DNA of 64,000 bases from Toxoplasma gondii ME49 (taxonomy: Eukaryota; Apicomplexa; Conoidasida; Eucoccidiorida; Sarcocystidae): contig NC_031475.1 of NCBI RefSeq assembly GCF_000006565.2, positions 765,535-829,534 on the forward strand. The letters are read 5' to 3'. Each line of letters opens with the position of its first letter. Within the stretch, counting starts at the first letter, position 1. The notes under the pieces are model-generated. The model saw only the letters and a list, made by a program, of their open reading frames with translations, was not told the origin of the DNA and did no database searches. Below are positions 23,372-35,381 of the stretch, piece after piece. Made by a program: the position numbers and the translations under genes.

Positions 23372-26041
23372 TCAGGATTCCCAGAAGCCAGAGTCAGGTC
23401 GTTCTGTCTCCGTAGCTTGTGCCACAATTTGCCACACGTCGACACCTCCCGACTTGGGGTCCACCGAGTGATTTTCGTCCACTCTCCCGCGCGCTCTTCC
23501 TTCCTGTCCCTCTTCCTCCCCACAGCGGCTCTGCCAGCAACTTGCATCCTCGACCTTGCTGTCCGCGTTGAGTGCACAACCTGCCTCTGTCGCTCCCCCT
23601 TCTCCCCACACAAGGCCTTCTTTCTCCACCCAGAGGGAGTTATCCCCCTGGGCGAGATCTGCCGCTGTTGCTTCTCCGTTTGCGGTTTCTTCGCTCTCTC
23701 CAAAGACCCCACAAGCCGCACGCGTCTGGCGTCTGGGTCGGCTGTCGAGCAACTGCTTGATCGCTTCATCTTTTTCTGAAATTTCATCAAAGGCGTCGAA
23801 CAGTTCCCGGCGCGCACTCCCCTCAGTCTCCTCAACCATCGCGTCCATAGCGCTGTCGACTTCTTCTGCGGTGTGGCGGCAGCTGCGCCACCCGCCGGCG
23901 GCGCCGAAGAAGTCCAAGCCATCCAGGCACTGTGAAGAAGAGGAAGAAGAAGAGGAGGAAGAAGCGGAAGAAGATGAACGTGTGTAAGAGTCTCCTCCTT
24001 CGATCCAGGTTTCCTCAAGCCACGCTGCTCTGTTTGGAGACTGAACAATGTCTGGCAAGTCCTGGTCGTCTTCATCGTCGAACAAAACGCCGCCGTCACC
24101 TGCCTTCTCGTCCACTTCCGGGAGGCGAAGCGCAGGTTTTTGTCTCGATATTCGCTCTCCTTGTTCGCGCTTTGCTTGCGCACTCGGAGAACGACCCCAG
24201 GCCTCAGACACCAGCGTCACATCCTTGTCTCCAATCCTCAGTTTCTCTCCCCAAGCTCTCGCGCGCGTGCGTTTCATGAAGTGACCCACCTGCGCTTCGT
24301 GGAGTTCAAACCAGGTCCCAAATGCGTTATGAGAAGACGACGGACCAGAAGAAGAGAACGACGATGAAGAAGCGTCCGTCAAATGTGGAGACGCGGACGA
24401 TTCGGTTTTTCCTTGTTCGCGACAGTTTTTTTCGGATGTCCGAAAGGGGACGCCTTTCAACTCTTTTCCCCTCTGTGCGCCCGAGTTCCGCCGTGTTCCT
24501 GGGTGGTGAGAATTCGACGAAACTTGGGTCTCTTCTTGCTCTCCTCCCTGGTCGCCGGCTTGTTCTTCTCTCTTTCTGTTTTGAGATTCAGCCTGGACTT
24601 CTCCTCCGATCCGGCGGATCTTCTCCGACAGGCCTTCGCCTTCTCTTCGGGATGCGGGGCGTCCGCCATCCTTATCCGAGCCTGCCTTGTGTCTGCTCAC
24701 TCGGCCGCGACCTTCGCCGCGTTCTTCCCTTCCTGCGTGGACTCGACCTCGTTCCCCGAGTGGTGCCTCGTCCTCTTGCTCGTCTCTGTCTCCGCTCTTC
24801 TCTCCAGAGAGTTCGCCTTTTGCGTCGGAAGCAGAAGCCTCTTCTTCGCGTTTCGCGCTTTGTTTCGCGCACAGTCTTCTTCCGTACGCGAGCATGTCGT
24901 CGAAGTGCCTCCGCATCGTCTTTTTCCTTCGAAGGGCCTTGTCCGCCGCCTCCTGGAGGCTTTCGTCGTCCCCCAGGCTTCCGCAGAACTCGAAGAAAAC
25001 GTCGTTGCTGAACAAAGTCGCTTGTTCTCGCTCCGCCGCCGTCTCGCGGCCTTCCAATGCGTCTCGCAGAGGGTCGGCGTAACGCACTTGCCCTCTCCAG
25101 CGTACGTCTTCCTCTCCCTCATCCCCTGTCTCTCTCTTCTCTCCTGCGGCGTTTTGGGCAGAAGAAGACGCAGTCGAAGAAAACAGCCGCGACGAAGAAA
25201 AGGAGGAGCTCGCAGGCGGCAGAAAACGAACAGCAGGTCGAGAGAGAGGAGAGGCAGAAGCGCGGAGAAAGAAGGCAGAAAAAGGCAGAGGCGGGGAAGA
25301 CGACGCACCAAAAGAGAGACGTTGTGGAAGGTGATCAGTAGGCGTGACGTTCCCTCTCCTCCTGACGCGTTCTGTCTCTGATACATGCATGCGAGAAGCA
25401 AACAGAGACCGATTTCCAAAAATGCATCCCTGTTCGTTGCGACGCCCTTTCCTCTCCGGTCCGCGGGAGCCCCCGAGAGATGTAGACGCATGCAGCGGCG
25501 GGAGAAAAGAAGACATCGAGGCTCTGGGTCGACTGGAAAACTCATCGGAGGAAACATGAGAATTCGCCTCTCGACACAGACTCTCGAGTGCTGCCAGCAA
25601 ATCCCCTGGACGATGCACAGCTGTGGCAACGGAGGAGAACAGGACCGACGAAGAAGAGGAAGAAGAAGAAGAAGAGGGAGAAGAGGGAGAGGAACGGAGA
25701 GAAGACGAGAAAGAAGATGAAGAAGAAGGGAACGGAGAGAGAGGAGACAGCCCACTCCGCGCTTGGTCCGTTGTTCCTTTTTCCGTGATCCAAGCAGGGC
25801 ATTCTGCAAAGGCTACACACTCTGGCGCGGCATGGACTCGAACGGCGACGCCGCGAGCGAGAGAGGAAGGAAGAAGCGCCTGCGTCCACCGAAGTGGAGA
25901 GAGAGGAAGAACTTCCACATTTCTGCCTGAGAAGCTTCTCAACCGGACTCCAGCGCTGACCTGAAGAGACCTCAGGTGCGAGAAGAAGAGGAAGAAGAAA
26001 GAGGAGAAGAAGAAACAAATGCCAAAGCCGTGTCTCCCCAT
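23372..26041 (-). CDS. Large serine-rich protein of unknown function
   Basis: One open frame of 889 codons from ATG 26041 to TGA 23372. I do not recognise it. Visible: a Phe/Ser hydrophobic run at residues ~8-22, then low-complexity Ser tracts. RLFSSTASSS at ~300 resembles a processing-type sequence. There is a charged, helix-like block at ~318-392 containing DVFFEFCGSLGDDE and MRRHFDDMLAYGRR, then a long Glu/Arg/Lys/Gly low-complexity linker. A compact block at ~573-620 contains TWFELHEAQVGHFMKR, followed by an acidic stretch and a second Ser run. The two compact blocks look like the conserved parts. The start is uncertain: the bases coding the hydrophobic run, ending at CAG near 25972, read equally well as a pyrimidine tract plus 3' splice site, in which case the first exon lies upstream. 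It lies head-to-head with the L27 gene. Confidence 0.6.
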   Translation of the reverse strand: MGRHGFGICFFFSSFFFLFFSHLRSLQVSAGVRLRSFSGRNVEVLPLSPLRWTQALLPSSLARGVAVRVHAAPECVAFAECPAWITEKGTTDQARSGLSPLSPFPSSSSSFSSSLRSSPSSPSSSSSSSSSSVLFSSVATAVHRPGDLLAALESLCREANSHVSSDEFSSRPRASMSSFLPPLHASTSLGGSRGPERKGRRNEQGCIFGNRSLFASRMHVSETERVRRRGNVTPTDHLPQRLSFGASSSPPLPFSAFFLRASASPLSRPAVRFLPPASSSFSSSRLFSSTASSSAQNAAGEKRETGDEGEEDVRWRGQVRYADPLRDALEGRETAAEREQATLFSNDVFFEFCGSLGDDESLQEAADKALRRKKTMRRHFDDMLAYGRRLCAKQSAKREEEASASDAKGELSGEKSGDRDEQEDEAPLGERGRVHAGREERGEGRGRVSRHKAGSDKDGGRPASRREGEGLSEKIRRIGGEVQAESQNRKREEQAGDQGGEQEETQVSSNSHHPGTRRNSGAQRGKELKGVPFRTSEKNCREQGKTESSASPHLTDASSSSFSSSGPSSSHNAFGTWFELHEAQVGHFMKRTRARAWGEKLRIGDKDVTLVSEAWGRSPSAQAKREQGERISRQKPALRLPEVDEKAGDGGVLFDDEDDQDLPDIVQSPNRAAWLEETWIEGGDSYTRSSSSASSSSSSSSSSQCLDGLDFFGAAGGWRSCRHTAEEVDSAMDAMVEETEGSARRELFDAFDEISEKDEAIKQLLDSRPRRQTRAACGVFGESEETANGEATAADLAQGDNSLWVEKEGLVWGEGGATEAGCALNADSKVEDASCWQSRCGEEEGQEGRARGRVDENHSVDPKSGGVDVWQIVAQATETERPDSGFWES

Positions 26042-27773
26042 TCTGGGCGAAAACAGAGCCGCGCGCAGAGAAGCGAACAAACGCAGAGACTCCCTCACGA
26101 TCAACGACGCATGCGGCAAAGTTCCGCTCGTCAACAGAAGAAGATTTCAAGTGTTGTTTTTCTCTCCGTTTTCTGGGCCTTCAAGTCGAACGTCTGGAAG
26201 CACAAATGAAGGCGCCCCCATGTTCACCGATATTATCCACCTGCATACAACATGTATATGTACAAGACGCCAACAGTCTCTGTGTCGACACCGGCGTATG
26301 CATGCATCTTGACATGTTTGAACTATGTAAACAGACGCATACGTAGAAGGGGAGAGGTGTACTGTTGCTGTTTGTGTGAGTTCCCGGCTCTTCTGCGGAG
26401 CCTAGGCGTCTCTTTTTCATGCATGCGCAGGGAGGGCAGGGTGCGAGAGTGGCGGACGATTGTTTCTCGGGAGCAGAAAGAAGACAGATGTGGATCTGTT
26501 CTCGGAAAAAAAAGTTTCCGTTCAAGGAACGACCTGCCTTCGGCGAAAGGCCGAGTCTCAGACGCTGAGGGTCTCTGAGTCACCGCTGGACGCACGCGCA
26601 TGCAGTGAAGAAAAAAAGTTGGCAAGGAGAGCGCAGCTCGAGACAGTTCTGCCTTCTGCAACTCCCCGTTTCTGTCTGAGTCTGTCTTCAAATGCTTCTC
26701 TCATTTGTGTTGGATTCCTTGCTTTTTCTCCGCGCCGGAATCTTATGGACAAGGTCGACAAGTCGACCGAACTCTCTTGCAGAGAGGCCGCACGATGGAG
26801 ACAGCGGAGGCAAGGGGCATTTTGGACGAGTGAAAGGCTTTTTTCGTGGTGAGAATTCGTGGATTTCTTCTTCTCTCTCTCAGCCTCACGCGCAGAGAAT
26901 TCTGAGTGTTTGTACGAAGCGTCTTGGACAACGATTCGCTGTGCGGGTCAGTGAAAAAAACCCGCTCCCGAAACCGTCCAGGTTTACGGTTTCGTCGGGG
27001 AAAGAGTGCTACTCTTACTCCGCTGTCGATTTCTTTTTTATATCTTTCTCTCTCGGTTTCTCCTTCTTTCTCGCCTTGCTGTTGTCTCTGTCTCTGTGCA
27101 TCTGCTTTTCTTCTTCGCCTCCTCTGCCAGGGCGCGCATGCAGTCTCCTTGCGGCGGCGTGATGGCGGTGCAGCTGGCTGCGTTGCCGTCGCTCGGGCAA
27201 CTGGGTCGGCGCAGGAAGCTGTCTTTCTCTCGACAGAAACTGCCATTTTTTTCTCAGGTGAAAGACGCTCGGTCTTCCTCTCGCCAGGACCCTCACCCTG
27301 CTCAGAATCCACGTCTCTCTTCTCTTTCTGTCTTCCCTTGCTCCGTCTCCAGACCTCATTCTTCTCGACTCCTGCCGCAGCCTTCTGCTTGTCGCCTCTC
27401 GGTTTCTTTCTTTTCGTCTTCGGTGTCTCCATCCTCTTCTGCTTCTTTCGCGTCTTTGCGTTTCTTCTTCTCCACTGCTGTGCCGCGCGTCTCTGCCCAG
27501 TCGACTGTGCCTCTGTCTTCGCGTTTCTCGCGTCCTTTCTTCTGCTCCTCTTCCTTCTCCCTGTCTCCTTCCCGTCCTTTCTTCCATCCCATTCATGTTC
27601 GCGGCTTCTGCGGTAGGACCTCTCTTCTGGGTCCTCTTCGTTCTCTCGTTTCTCCGCGTCAACCTCTTGCCTCTTCTCCCCTCTGTTCTCTTCCGTCATC
27701 TTCTCTTTCGCCTGCTCTTCCCTCGTCTTTTCTCTCGGCTGCGCCGTCGCTGTTGACGTTTTGCCGCACCAAG
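26042..27773. promoter_or_regulatory. Divergent promoter region and L27 5' leader with GCATGC boxes
   Basis: Separates the minus-strand serine-rich gene from the bL27 gene. Four matches to (T/C)GCATGC(G/A): 26299-26306, 26420-26427, 26597-26604 and 27135-27142. In Toxoplasma this element is, as I recall, linked to ribosomal-protein promoters, which fits a ribosomal gene downstream. From about 27040 the plus strand is CT-rich and stays open in frame with the L27 start. Its translation is Ser/Leu/Pro/Phe with almost no acidic residues, so I read it as leader. Alternative in-frame ATGs are at 27138 and 27162. A TTTTTTTCTCAG/GTGAAAG site near 27257 may be a leader splice acceptor. Confidence 0.5.
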
Positions 27774-28313
27774 ATGGTGAAGTCGGCGTCGTACCGTCGG
27801 CCGAGTCGCGCGTCTCCGACCGGTCAGGCGCGGAAGCCGCATGTTGGGGTCCGGCGCCTGGCTGCGGAGTATGTATGGCCAGGCGTAGTGCTGGTCAAGC
27901 AGCGCAAAGTCATTGCCTTCAACGTCGAGACCAAGCGGAGAAACAGACATTTCAAGTTGTATCCTGGAGAGAACGTAAAAGTCTCCAAAGTGACGAATCT
28001 GGTCGCGCTGTGTCATGGCCGCGTAAAGTTCACCCACGACGTTTCTCGAGACGTCCTCGTCGTCAACGTATTGCCCGAAAGAAGAGAAGAGCTGCTCCGC
28101 GAGGACCTCTGGCGGTACCGGACGGAACATGTACGGTCGATGGAGGAGAACAGACACATTTGTTTTCTGCGGCGAAAAGCGGTGCGCATGTTCGGCAAGG
28201 AACTCGTGAATCCGCCGACCAAGCCGCCGCTCCGGCCTTTCTACTTCACCAAGTACGACTCCTGGGAGAATCCTGCACTTCCAGATGTCCCCCAACTCGA
28301 CGACGACATGTAA
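27774..28313 (+). CDS. bL27-family ribosomal protein, probably mitochondrial
   Basis: 179 residues, a component of the large subunit of an organellar ribosome near the peptidyl-transferase centre. The start is a basic, acid-poor segment (RRPSR, GQARKPHVGVRR) that could act as a presequence. The L27 core follows: GVRRLAAEYVWPGVVLVKQR, then FKLYPGENVKVSK, then LVALCHGRVKFTHD, matching the family pattern RLGVKRFGG, NIIVRQRG, HPGENV and VDGKVKF. A charged C-terminal extension of ~90 residues ends in an acidic tail. The ATG at 27774 has the context ACCAAGATGG, almost the same as the CK2 alpha start in this window. A longer reading from 27162 (383 residues) is open but adds only leader-like sequence. 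Mitochondrial rather than apicoplast location is inferred from the divergence and the extension. Confidence 0.82.
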   Translation: MVKSASYRRPSRASPTGQARKPHVGVRRLAAEYVWPGVVLVKQRKVIAFNVETKRRNRHFKLYPGENVKVSKVTNLVALCHGRVKFTHDVSRDVLVVNVLPERREELLREDLWRYRTEHVRSMEENRHICFLRRKAVRMFGKELVNPPTKPPLRPFYFTKYDSWENPALPDVPQLDDDM

Positions 28314-30334
28314 AAGAAGAACGAAGCAAGGCGACTCGAAGGCGAGGACGCAGAGGCAGGCAGAAAAAAAAGGCAGGAAAGACTCGAGGTGAACAGAAGA
28401 AGCAAACACAGCGGAGAGGGAAAGGACTGCGAAAATGCAGCAACAACGAACGAGAGAGGAAGGGCAGAAGCGTAAAAAAAGCTGTGTGGTGAAAGAAACA
28501 AGATCGAGGCAGAGACCGAAGCAGACGCCGCTCTCTCGCGTTTTCAAGGCTGGAAACGAGGCCGTCGCTGGCGAAAGAAGAGGCTCAAATTGCTTTCGGA
28601 AAGACTTTTCCGATGTTCTCCAAAGTGCCTCTCACTGCTTCTCAGTGCAGCCAGGCTAGAGCAGGCAAGCGCGGGAACCGCAGCGAACACGAGACGTAAG
28701 GTGCAACGGCAGAAAAGGCATCTTCGTCGGTTGTGGATTCTTTTGTATTGGTTTTCTGTGGTGAAAGGAAGAAGAGGAAAGTCCGCATCCGATAGGCGAC
28801 CTGCTTAAAGCGTTCTGCCAGGCTGCCGATGCCTCAGCTCTCTTCGCTACTCTCTCGTTCACTCAACGACTCTGGATTGACCGCTCAGTCTAATCCCGTG
28901 AACGTAGACGTTTCGAAAAAAGTGAGAATCTGAAGCAGACGTCATGTAAATAAAAACTGGAGAACGTATCCGAGAAGGAAACATCAGAGAGGGAGGTCTT
29001 GGCGAAGCAGTCACTTAAGAGTAGGCGTCTCAACCGCAGATGTCGCGAAACTGGATCGCTCAGAAGTAGATCGTTTATGTGAAGACATGCGACTGAGAGA
29101 GAAGCCCCCTCTCTCAAACGACCAATTCAACGAAACGCTCTTTTGGCAGCACAAAAAGTTGAGATGAGGTGGAAGCTTTTTACAGAGAAAGACACACAGG
29201 ATCTGCAACCGTTTTCGCCGACCGAGAGAGCGTGTGTAGGGAAGCGAAGATTTGCCACTCTGTATCGCCTGATTTACAGGATTTCTTCTTGTGCAATCGG
29301 ATCTAGTTTTCTGGTCCATTTTGTTGGCCAGTTTTTCCTTCGGATCCGACCCACAGACTTCACTCACGGTTTCAGGAAAGGGCAGGTCGCGACACCGCAG
29401 CTACAACAGAGTGCAGAGGCCCAGCAAAGAGTTTCGGATTCCTCTCTCTTCCGATTCGAGTTTCGTATACCCTGTGTTCGTGTGTCAGCAACTCACAACT
29501 CAAAACACTGCGTTGGTAACTGTACGCTCGATACCACAGTCGACGAGAATGCGCGCCGAATCAACCTCCTTTCAAGGCATGCGCGTGGGCGGAGCCTTCG
29601 AGTAGAGTCGTCGCCTCGAAGTCTCAGCTATGATAAGAAGTTCTTTCTTCGCAGGTTCTCATTCTCAGGAATGCACTGTTACATTCGACTGAGTGGATCG
29701 TAGGGAGGCCGTGAATCGAACGGAGACAGTGTCGTCCGCAGAGTGAGTACGATTTTTCACCTAGGAGACACCACGTTTTCTGTGAGGGTGCGCCTCGCCA
29801 GTAAAAAGAGCGCAAGACAGGTAGAGAGTTAGACTCAACATCTTCCAAGAATTCAAATCGAAGTCACAGCTTCAGGTTGAAAACGCATACTTGCACCTCC
29901 ATATGCACTCCTGTGGAGATCTACGGGGAACAGGCGGTGTCCACTCACACAGGCGCGGTCAATCCGGTTGGCAACGGTATAACCGTGTAGCACCTGTCTT
30001 GCGCGGAGGAGGAGCACAGTGACCTTTAAGAGATGTAGAGAGAAGGACTTCGAGAGCTTTTGACAGGTATGTCGATGATTCGGTATCTCTCTGCTCTCAC
30101 TTCGGAACCGTTTCCTCGGTCTCGCGGAAAAAGAAGAAACGCTCTGCCAGTTGACCCGGCGAAGGTGCAATTTCTTGCTCAGCACTCGACCTCGTTTCCT
30201 CGCCCTGCGGATCCAGGGGAAGAATTGGCTTGGTAATAGGAAGTTAACTGTTCTGCACAAAAGTATAGTCTCATCTTTTATATTCTATGCATTACGCAAA
30301 GTAGCGACCAAATTAACACAAAAATATGAACTGT
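28314..30334. other. Convergent 3' region, L27 / C2-membrane gene
   Basis: About 2 kb between two stop codons facing each other. It should hold both 3' UTRs. A 186-codon plus-strand frame at 29143-29703 starts at a non-ATG codon and shows no domain. I see no other feature. Confidence 0.5.
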
Positions 30335-33300
30335 CTAGGAGTCATACAAGTTAAACCTCGACGTCTGTGTGGAGTCCTGTCTCGATCCCCCGTCCGCAAA
30401 ATTCATCTCGCTTCCTCGTTCGCTAGGTTCGCTTCTTCCTTCCTCTCTCTGCGTTTCCGCCTCTTCTTCCGGAGACTCTTTGCTCTCTCCCTCGGTTTTC
30501 TCTTCGCTTCCGGGTGTCTGCACAGACAGCCCACTCTCTCTTCTCCGTGAATTCTCCCGAGTAAGGGAAGGCAGCGAAGACGCGCAAACGTCGACGCCGA
30601 AACCCCCCTCGACCTGGCAAGCAGAAGAAGAGGAGGAAGATGAAGATGATGAGGATGATGAAGAGGAAGAAGATGATGAGGATGATGAAGAGGAAGAAGA
30701 TGATGAGGATGAAGATGAAGATGATGAGGATGAAGAGGAAGATGATGAAGAATTATTTTGGGGGGGAGCGAGGGCGTAGTTTGAGTGGCGAGTTTCGGTC
30801 GCTTTTGAATTTTCGGTGAAGAGGAGAGGCGGCAGATCCCCAAAGTTCTCCGCAAGCCACGGCTGCAAAAGGACTTCTTTGGTACTTTCAACACGGCCAT
30901 CGGCGGCGTCGTACAAAAGTTGAGTGACAGTGCCGGGCGCCTTCTGTTCCGCGAGAAGTTTTGCCGGTTCCTTTGGATTCAGTTCGCAAATCGCTCCGTC
31001 CGGATACCTGGAAAAGAAGAAAGGGAAACGAACACTCCGGTTTGTCTCTTCAGAAATGCCACACATAGTATCCAAATCTCGATCTTCTCTTGTGAACGCC
31101 GACGAGCCAAGACTTGCGGTCAAGTCCTACGGAAGCAGACTTTTCCAGATTTGACGAAGCGAAAGAGACCCAGAAGGCAGACCCCCCGCATGCAGCAGGT
31201 CTCCGCTGTCAGAAGAGATGCTCGCGACGCAATTGTCGATCAAAGTATGCTGGGAAGGACCTAAGAATGCCGGTGTTCACCTTCCACGGTGCTTCCTCAG
31301 GAAAGCTACAGAACTGCTGCGCTGTGAAGAGAACCACAGACTGTGCAGCTTCGTCCTTCCTCTCTGTGTCTCTGAGCGACGAGGAGAACGAGGACGCGAA
31401 CGCTGTCTTCCGAGTGCGAAAGCCGACGCGAGAGCTCACCGCATGAAATGTCTGTACAGCGTGCGAGTGCCGTGACTCGGGTGGATCGTATGGATGCAAA
31501 TGTAGGTCGTTGCGTCCGTTCTTCTTGACCGGAAGAAGCGTCGGCATTTCTGCTCTTCAGAGCGAAAGCCGAGGTCCGGTCCTTCTTCCAGTCTCCCCTC
31601 CGAAACGTCGCCGATCTGCGCCAGACTCTTGACAAACGCCTGTTCGTCTCTGTCCACTGAGAAGAGAGCGGCGAAAGAAAAGGAAACAGGAAAGGATTCT
31701 TTCTGCAGAGAAAACGAGTCGGCGAACAGGAGTGAGGAAAGCGTCGCATATGCTTTTCAAAGGCACAGGCAGTCCTTCGTTTTTCAAGCATGAAGGACGG
31801 AGTCGTGGACGCCAAGGGAATCGGCGAAAACAGATGGCAAGGCAGTCTCAGCCGGAACTTCTTCACAGCAGTGGAAGAAAGGCTACTGAGGGAGAGACTG
31901 AAGAACAAAGGAAGGATTCGCCGACCCCGTGTACAGAGACAGTATCCATTTCCAATGTGACAACAACAAGACACGGTCTAGCTAGGATTTTTATGTTCTT
32001 CATGTCGGCTTCGTACGGAGGAGACCACAGACGTTTCTATCGAGAGCAAAGCGAAAGGGAGCTACGCGAGTCGAGTCGCTCCCCAAACGAATCGCGACCC
32101 CCACCATGGAGAGCGCTGCAGGGGGATACAGACCGCATAGAGAAGTCCGACCGCCGCGGCAACGCAGTTCTCACAGACCTGCGAGTGTACGCGAAGTGCG
32201 AAAACATCTGAATGGTGACATGGCGGCGCGTGTATCTTTTCATCTGAACAACATGGCCAAGTTCGTTGGCAGACGCGAACGACCGAGTGAAACGTCTAGC
32301 AAGCAGAACGACTCTTCCCTAGTGAGAGGAGAATGTTTTGCCGCTCTCCTTGACTGCGAAGAGAGGCCTCCTTGGTTCCCTTTGTGCCTCCGCATTCACC
32401 GCAAACTGCCTTGCACCTTCTTCTGCTTTGGTCTTCGTCTTCTTCCTTCTCCTGTGCTCACCGAGAAACTCTGTGACTTGAGTTGTCCGCGTCTCTCCCT
32501 CTGCTCCTCGAAACTGCGCCGCGGTGAAACACACCCACTTGAGATATCTCGCAGAAACTTCGCTGTCGAGCGGGATGAAGAAGTCCAGTTCATCCGCAGT
32601 CAGTCTGCGATGCATGTCTCGCACTCTTCCGCTTCTATGGATTTGAGTGACGTAGAAGTAGAACGTCTGCGAACGGGGAGAGACCCAGACAGCGACGCAG
32701 TGGGGCGGCGCATCAGACGGAGAAGTACGACGCAAGGAGAGAGAGACACTGACACATACACAAGAAGAGAGATCACGCCAGCTGCGAAAGCGACAGGAGA
32801 GAACCGAGGAAAACGAGAGCACTTGACGGCCTTTGGCAGGAGATGCTCTCGCGCCAGAGACAGACGCTCCTCCGAGGGCGAGAGTTGCCGCGCAGTCGAC
32901 GACAAACAATCTCCGAAAAACGCGCAAACGCGGAAGGAAAGTCAAACGAAACAACAACGCCTTCACTGCGCTTCTCCAGTGCAGAGGAACGAGAAGACAC
33001 TGAACGGAACGACCATGAAAAGCGAACCTGGACACAGAGAAACAGAGACAGAGAGTAGAAGAGACACGGAGACAGGAAGCGCAAAGGCAGAAAAAGACGA
33101 AACCGATCGACTCGTCCAGACAAGCGTGCATCCATGTATTATCGATACATATACACACATATATCAATATGTATGAGTGCATGTATAGATATATATGGAT
33201 GTATGGATGTAAGTGTATCTTTGTGAGAAGACTGGCTTTCGATTACCAAGAGAGCAACAGCAGTGAAGGCCGCGTAGAGGAGGAACGTGAAGATGATGCC

Positions 33301-35350
33301 GACAATTCCGTTCCCCTCTCGAAGTTGGTACAGATGGTAAAGTTTGAACGCGTCTCCAGAGGAGTGCCCGGCGATGACGTCGATGGCGAAATTGACTTCA
33401 GGCGCAAGAATCACCGCGAGGCCGTACGCAGGCACAAACCTGTACACTGGAGAGTCCAGGCGAAAGGACGTTGTGTGAGTGGAGAGAAGTCGGCGGTGAT
33501 CTTTTCACAAAAAAAAACTTGTCCGCAGCAGTACCTCTGAGAAAGGAGGAAACGTGAGGCGTGAGAGCGCTGCAGAAAAAGCGTCGAGCCTCAGCAACTC
33601 CTGCTTCCCGACATGCACACTCGCGCTCTCGCGCTCTCTTTGACGCTGCGCTAGTCACGGTGCCTACTCTGCACGACATCTTTCATGGATCCGAGGCAAT
33701 CCAACGCACTCGCGTTTTGGATTCAAAATAGAAACCGCGCAGAGACCGATTCACCGAAAACATGGAGGAGAGACGACTGCATTCAGGACCGAACAGAGAC
33801 ACACAGACACAGAGACAGACGCGAAGGCAGAGAGACGCACAGATGTAGGAATGTGACAAGGTAATAGGGTGACACAAAGAGAGACAGACAGACATCGAGA
33901 AAGGGAGGAAGAGAGAAAGACAGATGTGGAGGAGACAGCGACGAGGAAGAAGCTCCAGAGAACGGACGTCGCATGCCAAGTCTTTTTTTTGTGTGGAGAA
34001 CGTTTGAGACAGAACAGAGTGGGTGTGAATCTTTTTTCTCGCCGTGGAAGAGAAAAGAGTTCCCTTTCTAGAATCCGAAGCCATCTCACCGAGGGACGGA
34101 AGTCTTCCGAAGCTGTGTTGAGAGAGCGCGAGAAGAAAACTCATCAGAAGGAAAACGAAGTAGGCTGTGAGAGGTCCGGCGAGAACGACAGCGACTTCTT
34201 TGTCTGCAGTTAACAGGTCCTGATGCAAGTCTCAGCAAGGAGAACAAAAACGAAGTATATGCATATATAGATATGTATATATGTATGCATATGTGTGTAG
34301 GTGTGTTTCTAAAGGTATCCAAATCTGTATCTGTATTCTACATGTATCTGAATTCGCGAATCGAGAGACATAGACGTGCATGCATTCCCCTTGGATGTCC
34401 CCACCTTCGAACCACGGCGCCCGGAAGGCAGGAGATGGAAATTCGTCCATGCGTCACAAGGTTTATATTTAGGCAAGTGTTCGGTGCATGCAGCGCAGAG
34501 TCTCTTTTTCGACGTGGAGTCGACCTAGAACAACACAAAGTTCGAGAAGCTCCTTCGAAGGAAAGAGGCGACCGAGTGTATCTCAGTTGTCCAGTGGCAT
34601 TACCGAAGAAGGGTCGACGTTAACCGCTATACAGTTTATCGTGTGTCTCCTGCGTCGACGATTGCAAGCAACATGTGAAGTTCCTCTGCGACGCGAACTG
34701 CGAGTGACTTCAAAGGGCGTCATCCGTTGGGGGCTCGAGAAAACAGGTGAGTTTCCAAACTGAAATTCTTTCGAAATCTCCACCTAACAGTGCCGGCTCG
34801 CGCAGCCTGGGTCCAGACAGAGTGTCTACGTGTAGCGTGGTACTTCCAGCCATCGTCCATTCATACGAATCCATTTGACAGTCGCTTCCTCGTCTTTACC
34901 CTAGCCTGTCGCGCATGCTTTCCTCACCCTCGCTTCCACTTTCTCAAATCAGGGAACTCTCACGCCAAAAATGCGTCCCTCCTACAGCGTTGAAAGACTC
35001 ATCTCTGTCGGCATCAGTGTTTCAAGATATGAGCGTCGACAGTTTCAGAGGGCGTGGAAGCGACAAAAGGAAAGAGTGAAGAGACGAACCTGAACATATC
35101 TGACGTAGACGATGACAAAGGAGACATCGAGTTGGTAGACAGGCACTCTGAAGGCCGAGAGCAAGAGCCACTGACCAAAGTAGTGAATAAAAATCCGAAC
35201 CCAGAAAGCCAGCAAAAACAGAATGGCCGCAAACGAGCAAAGCCCTGAGAACGAAATCCCACAGGAAACAGTCAACCGCACATCTCGAATGCATGCATAC
35301 ACACACAGATATAACGACCGTCAGAAGTGGATGCAAATATATACATATAC

Positions 35351-35381
<31 letters not shown>

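Noticed and set aside
24322..25381. Plus-strand frames of 229 and 332 codons
   Set aside because: Antisense to the serine-rich minus-strand gene. Composition is Arg/Ser/Phe-biased and no start context or domain is seen.
30369..30779. Plus-strand Asp/Glu-rich 136-codon frame
   Set aside because: Antisense of the poly-serine exon of the C2/membrane gene, which is fixed by in-phase splicing.
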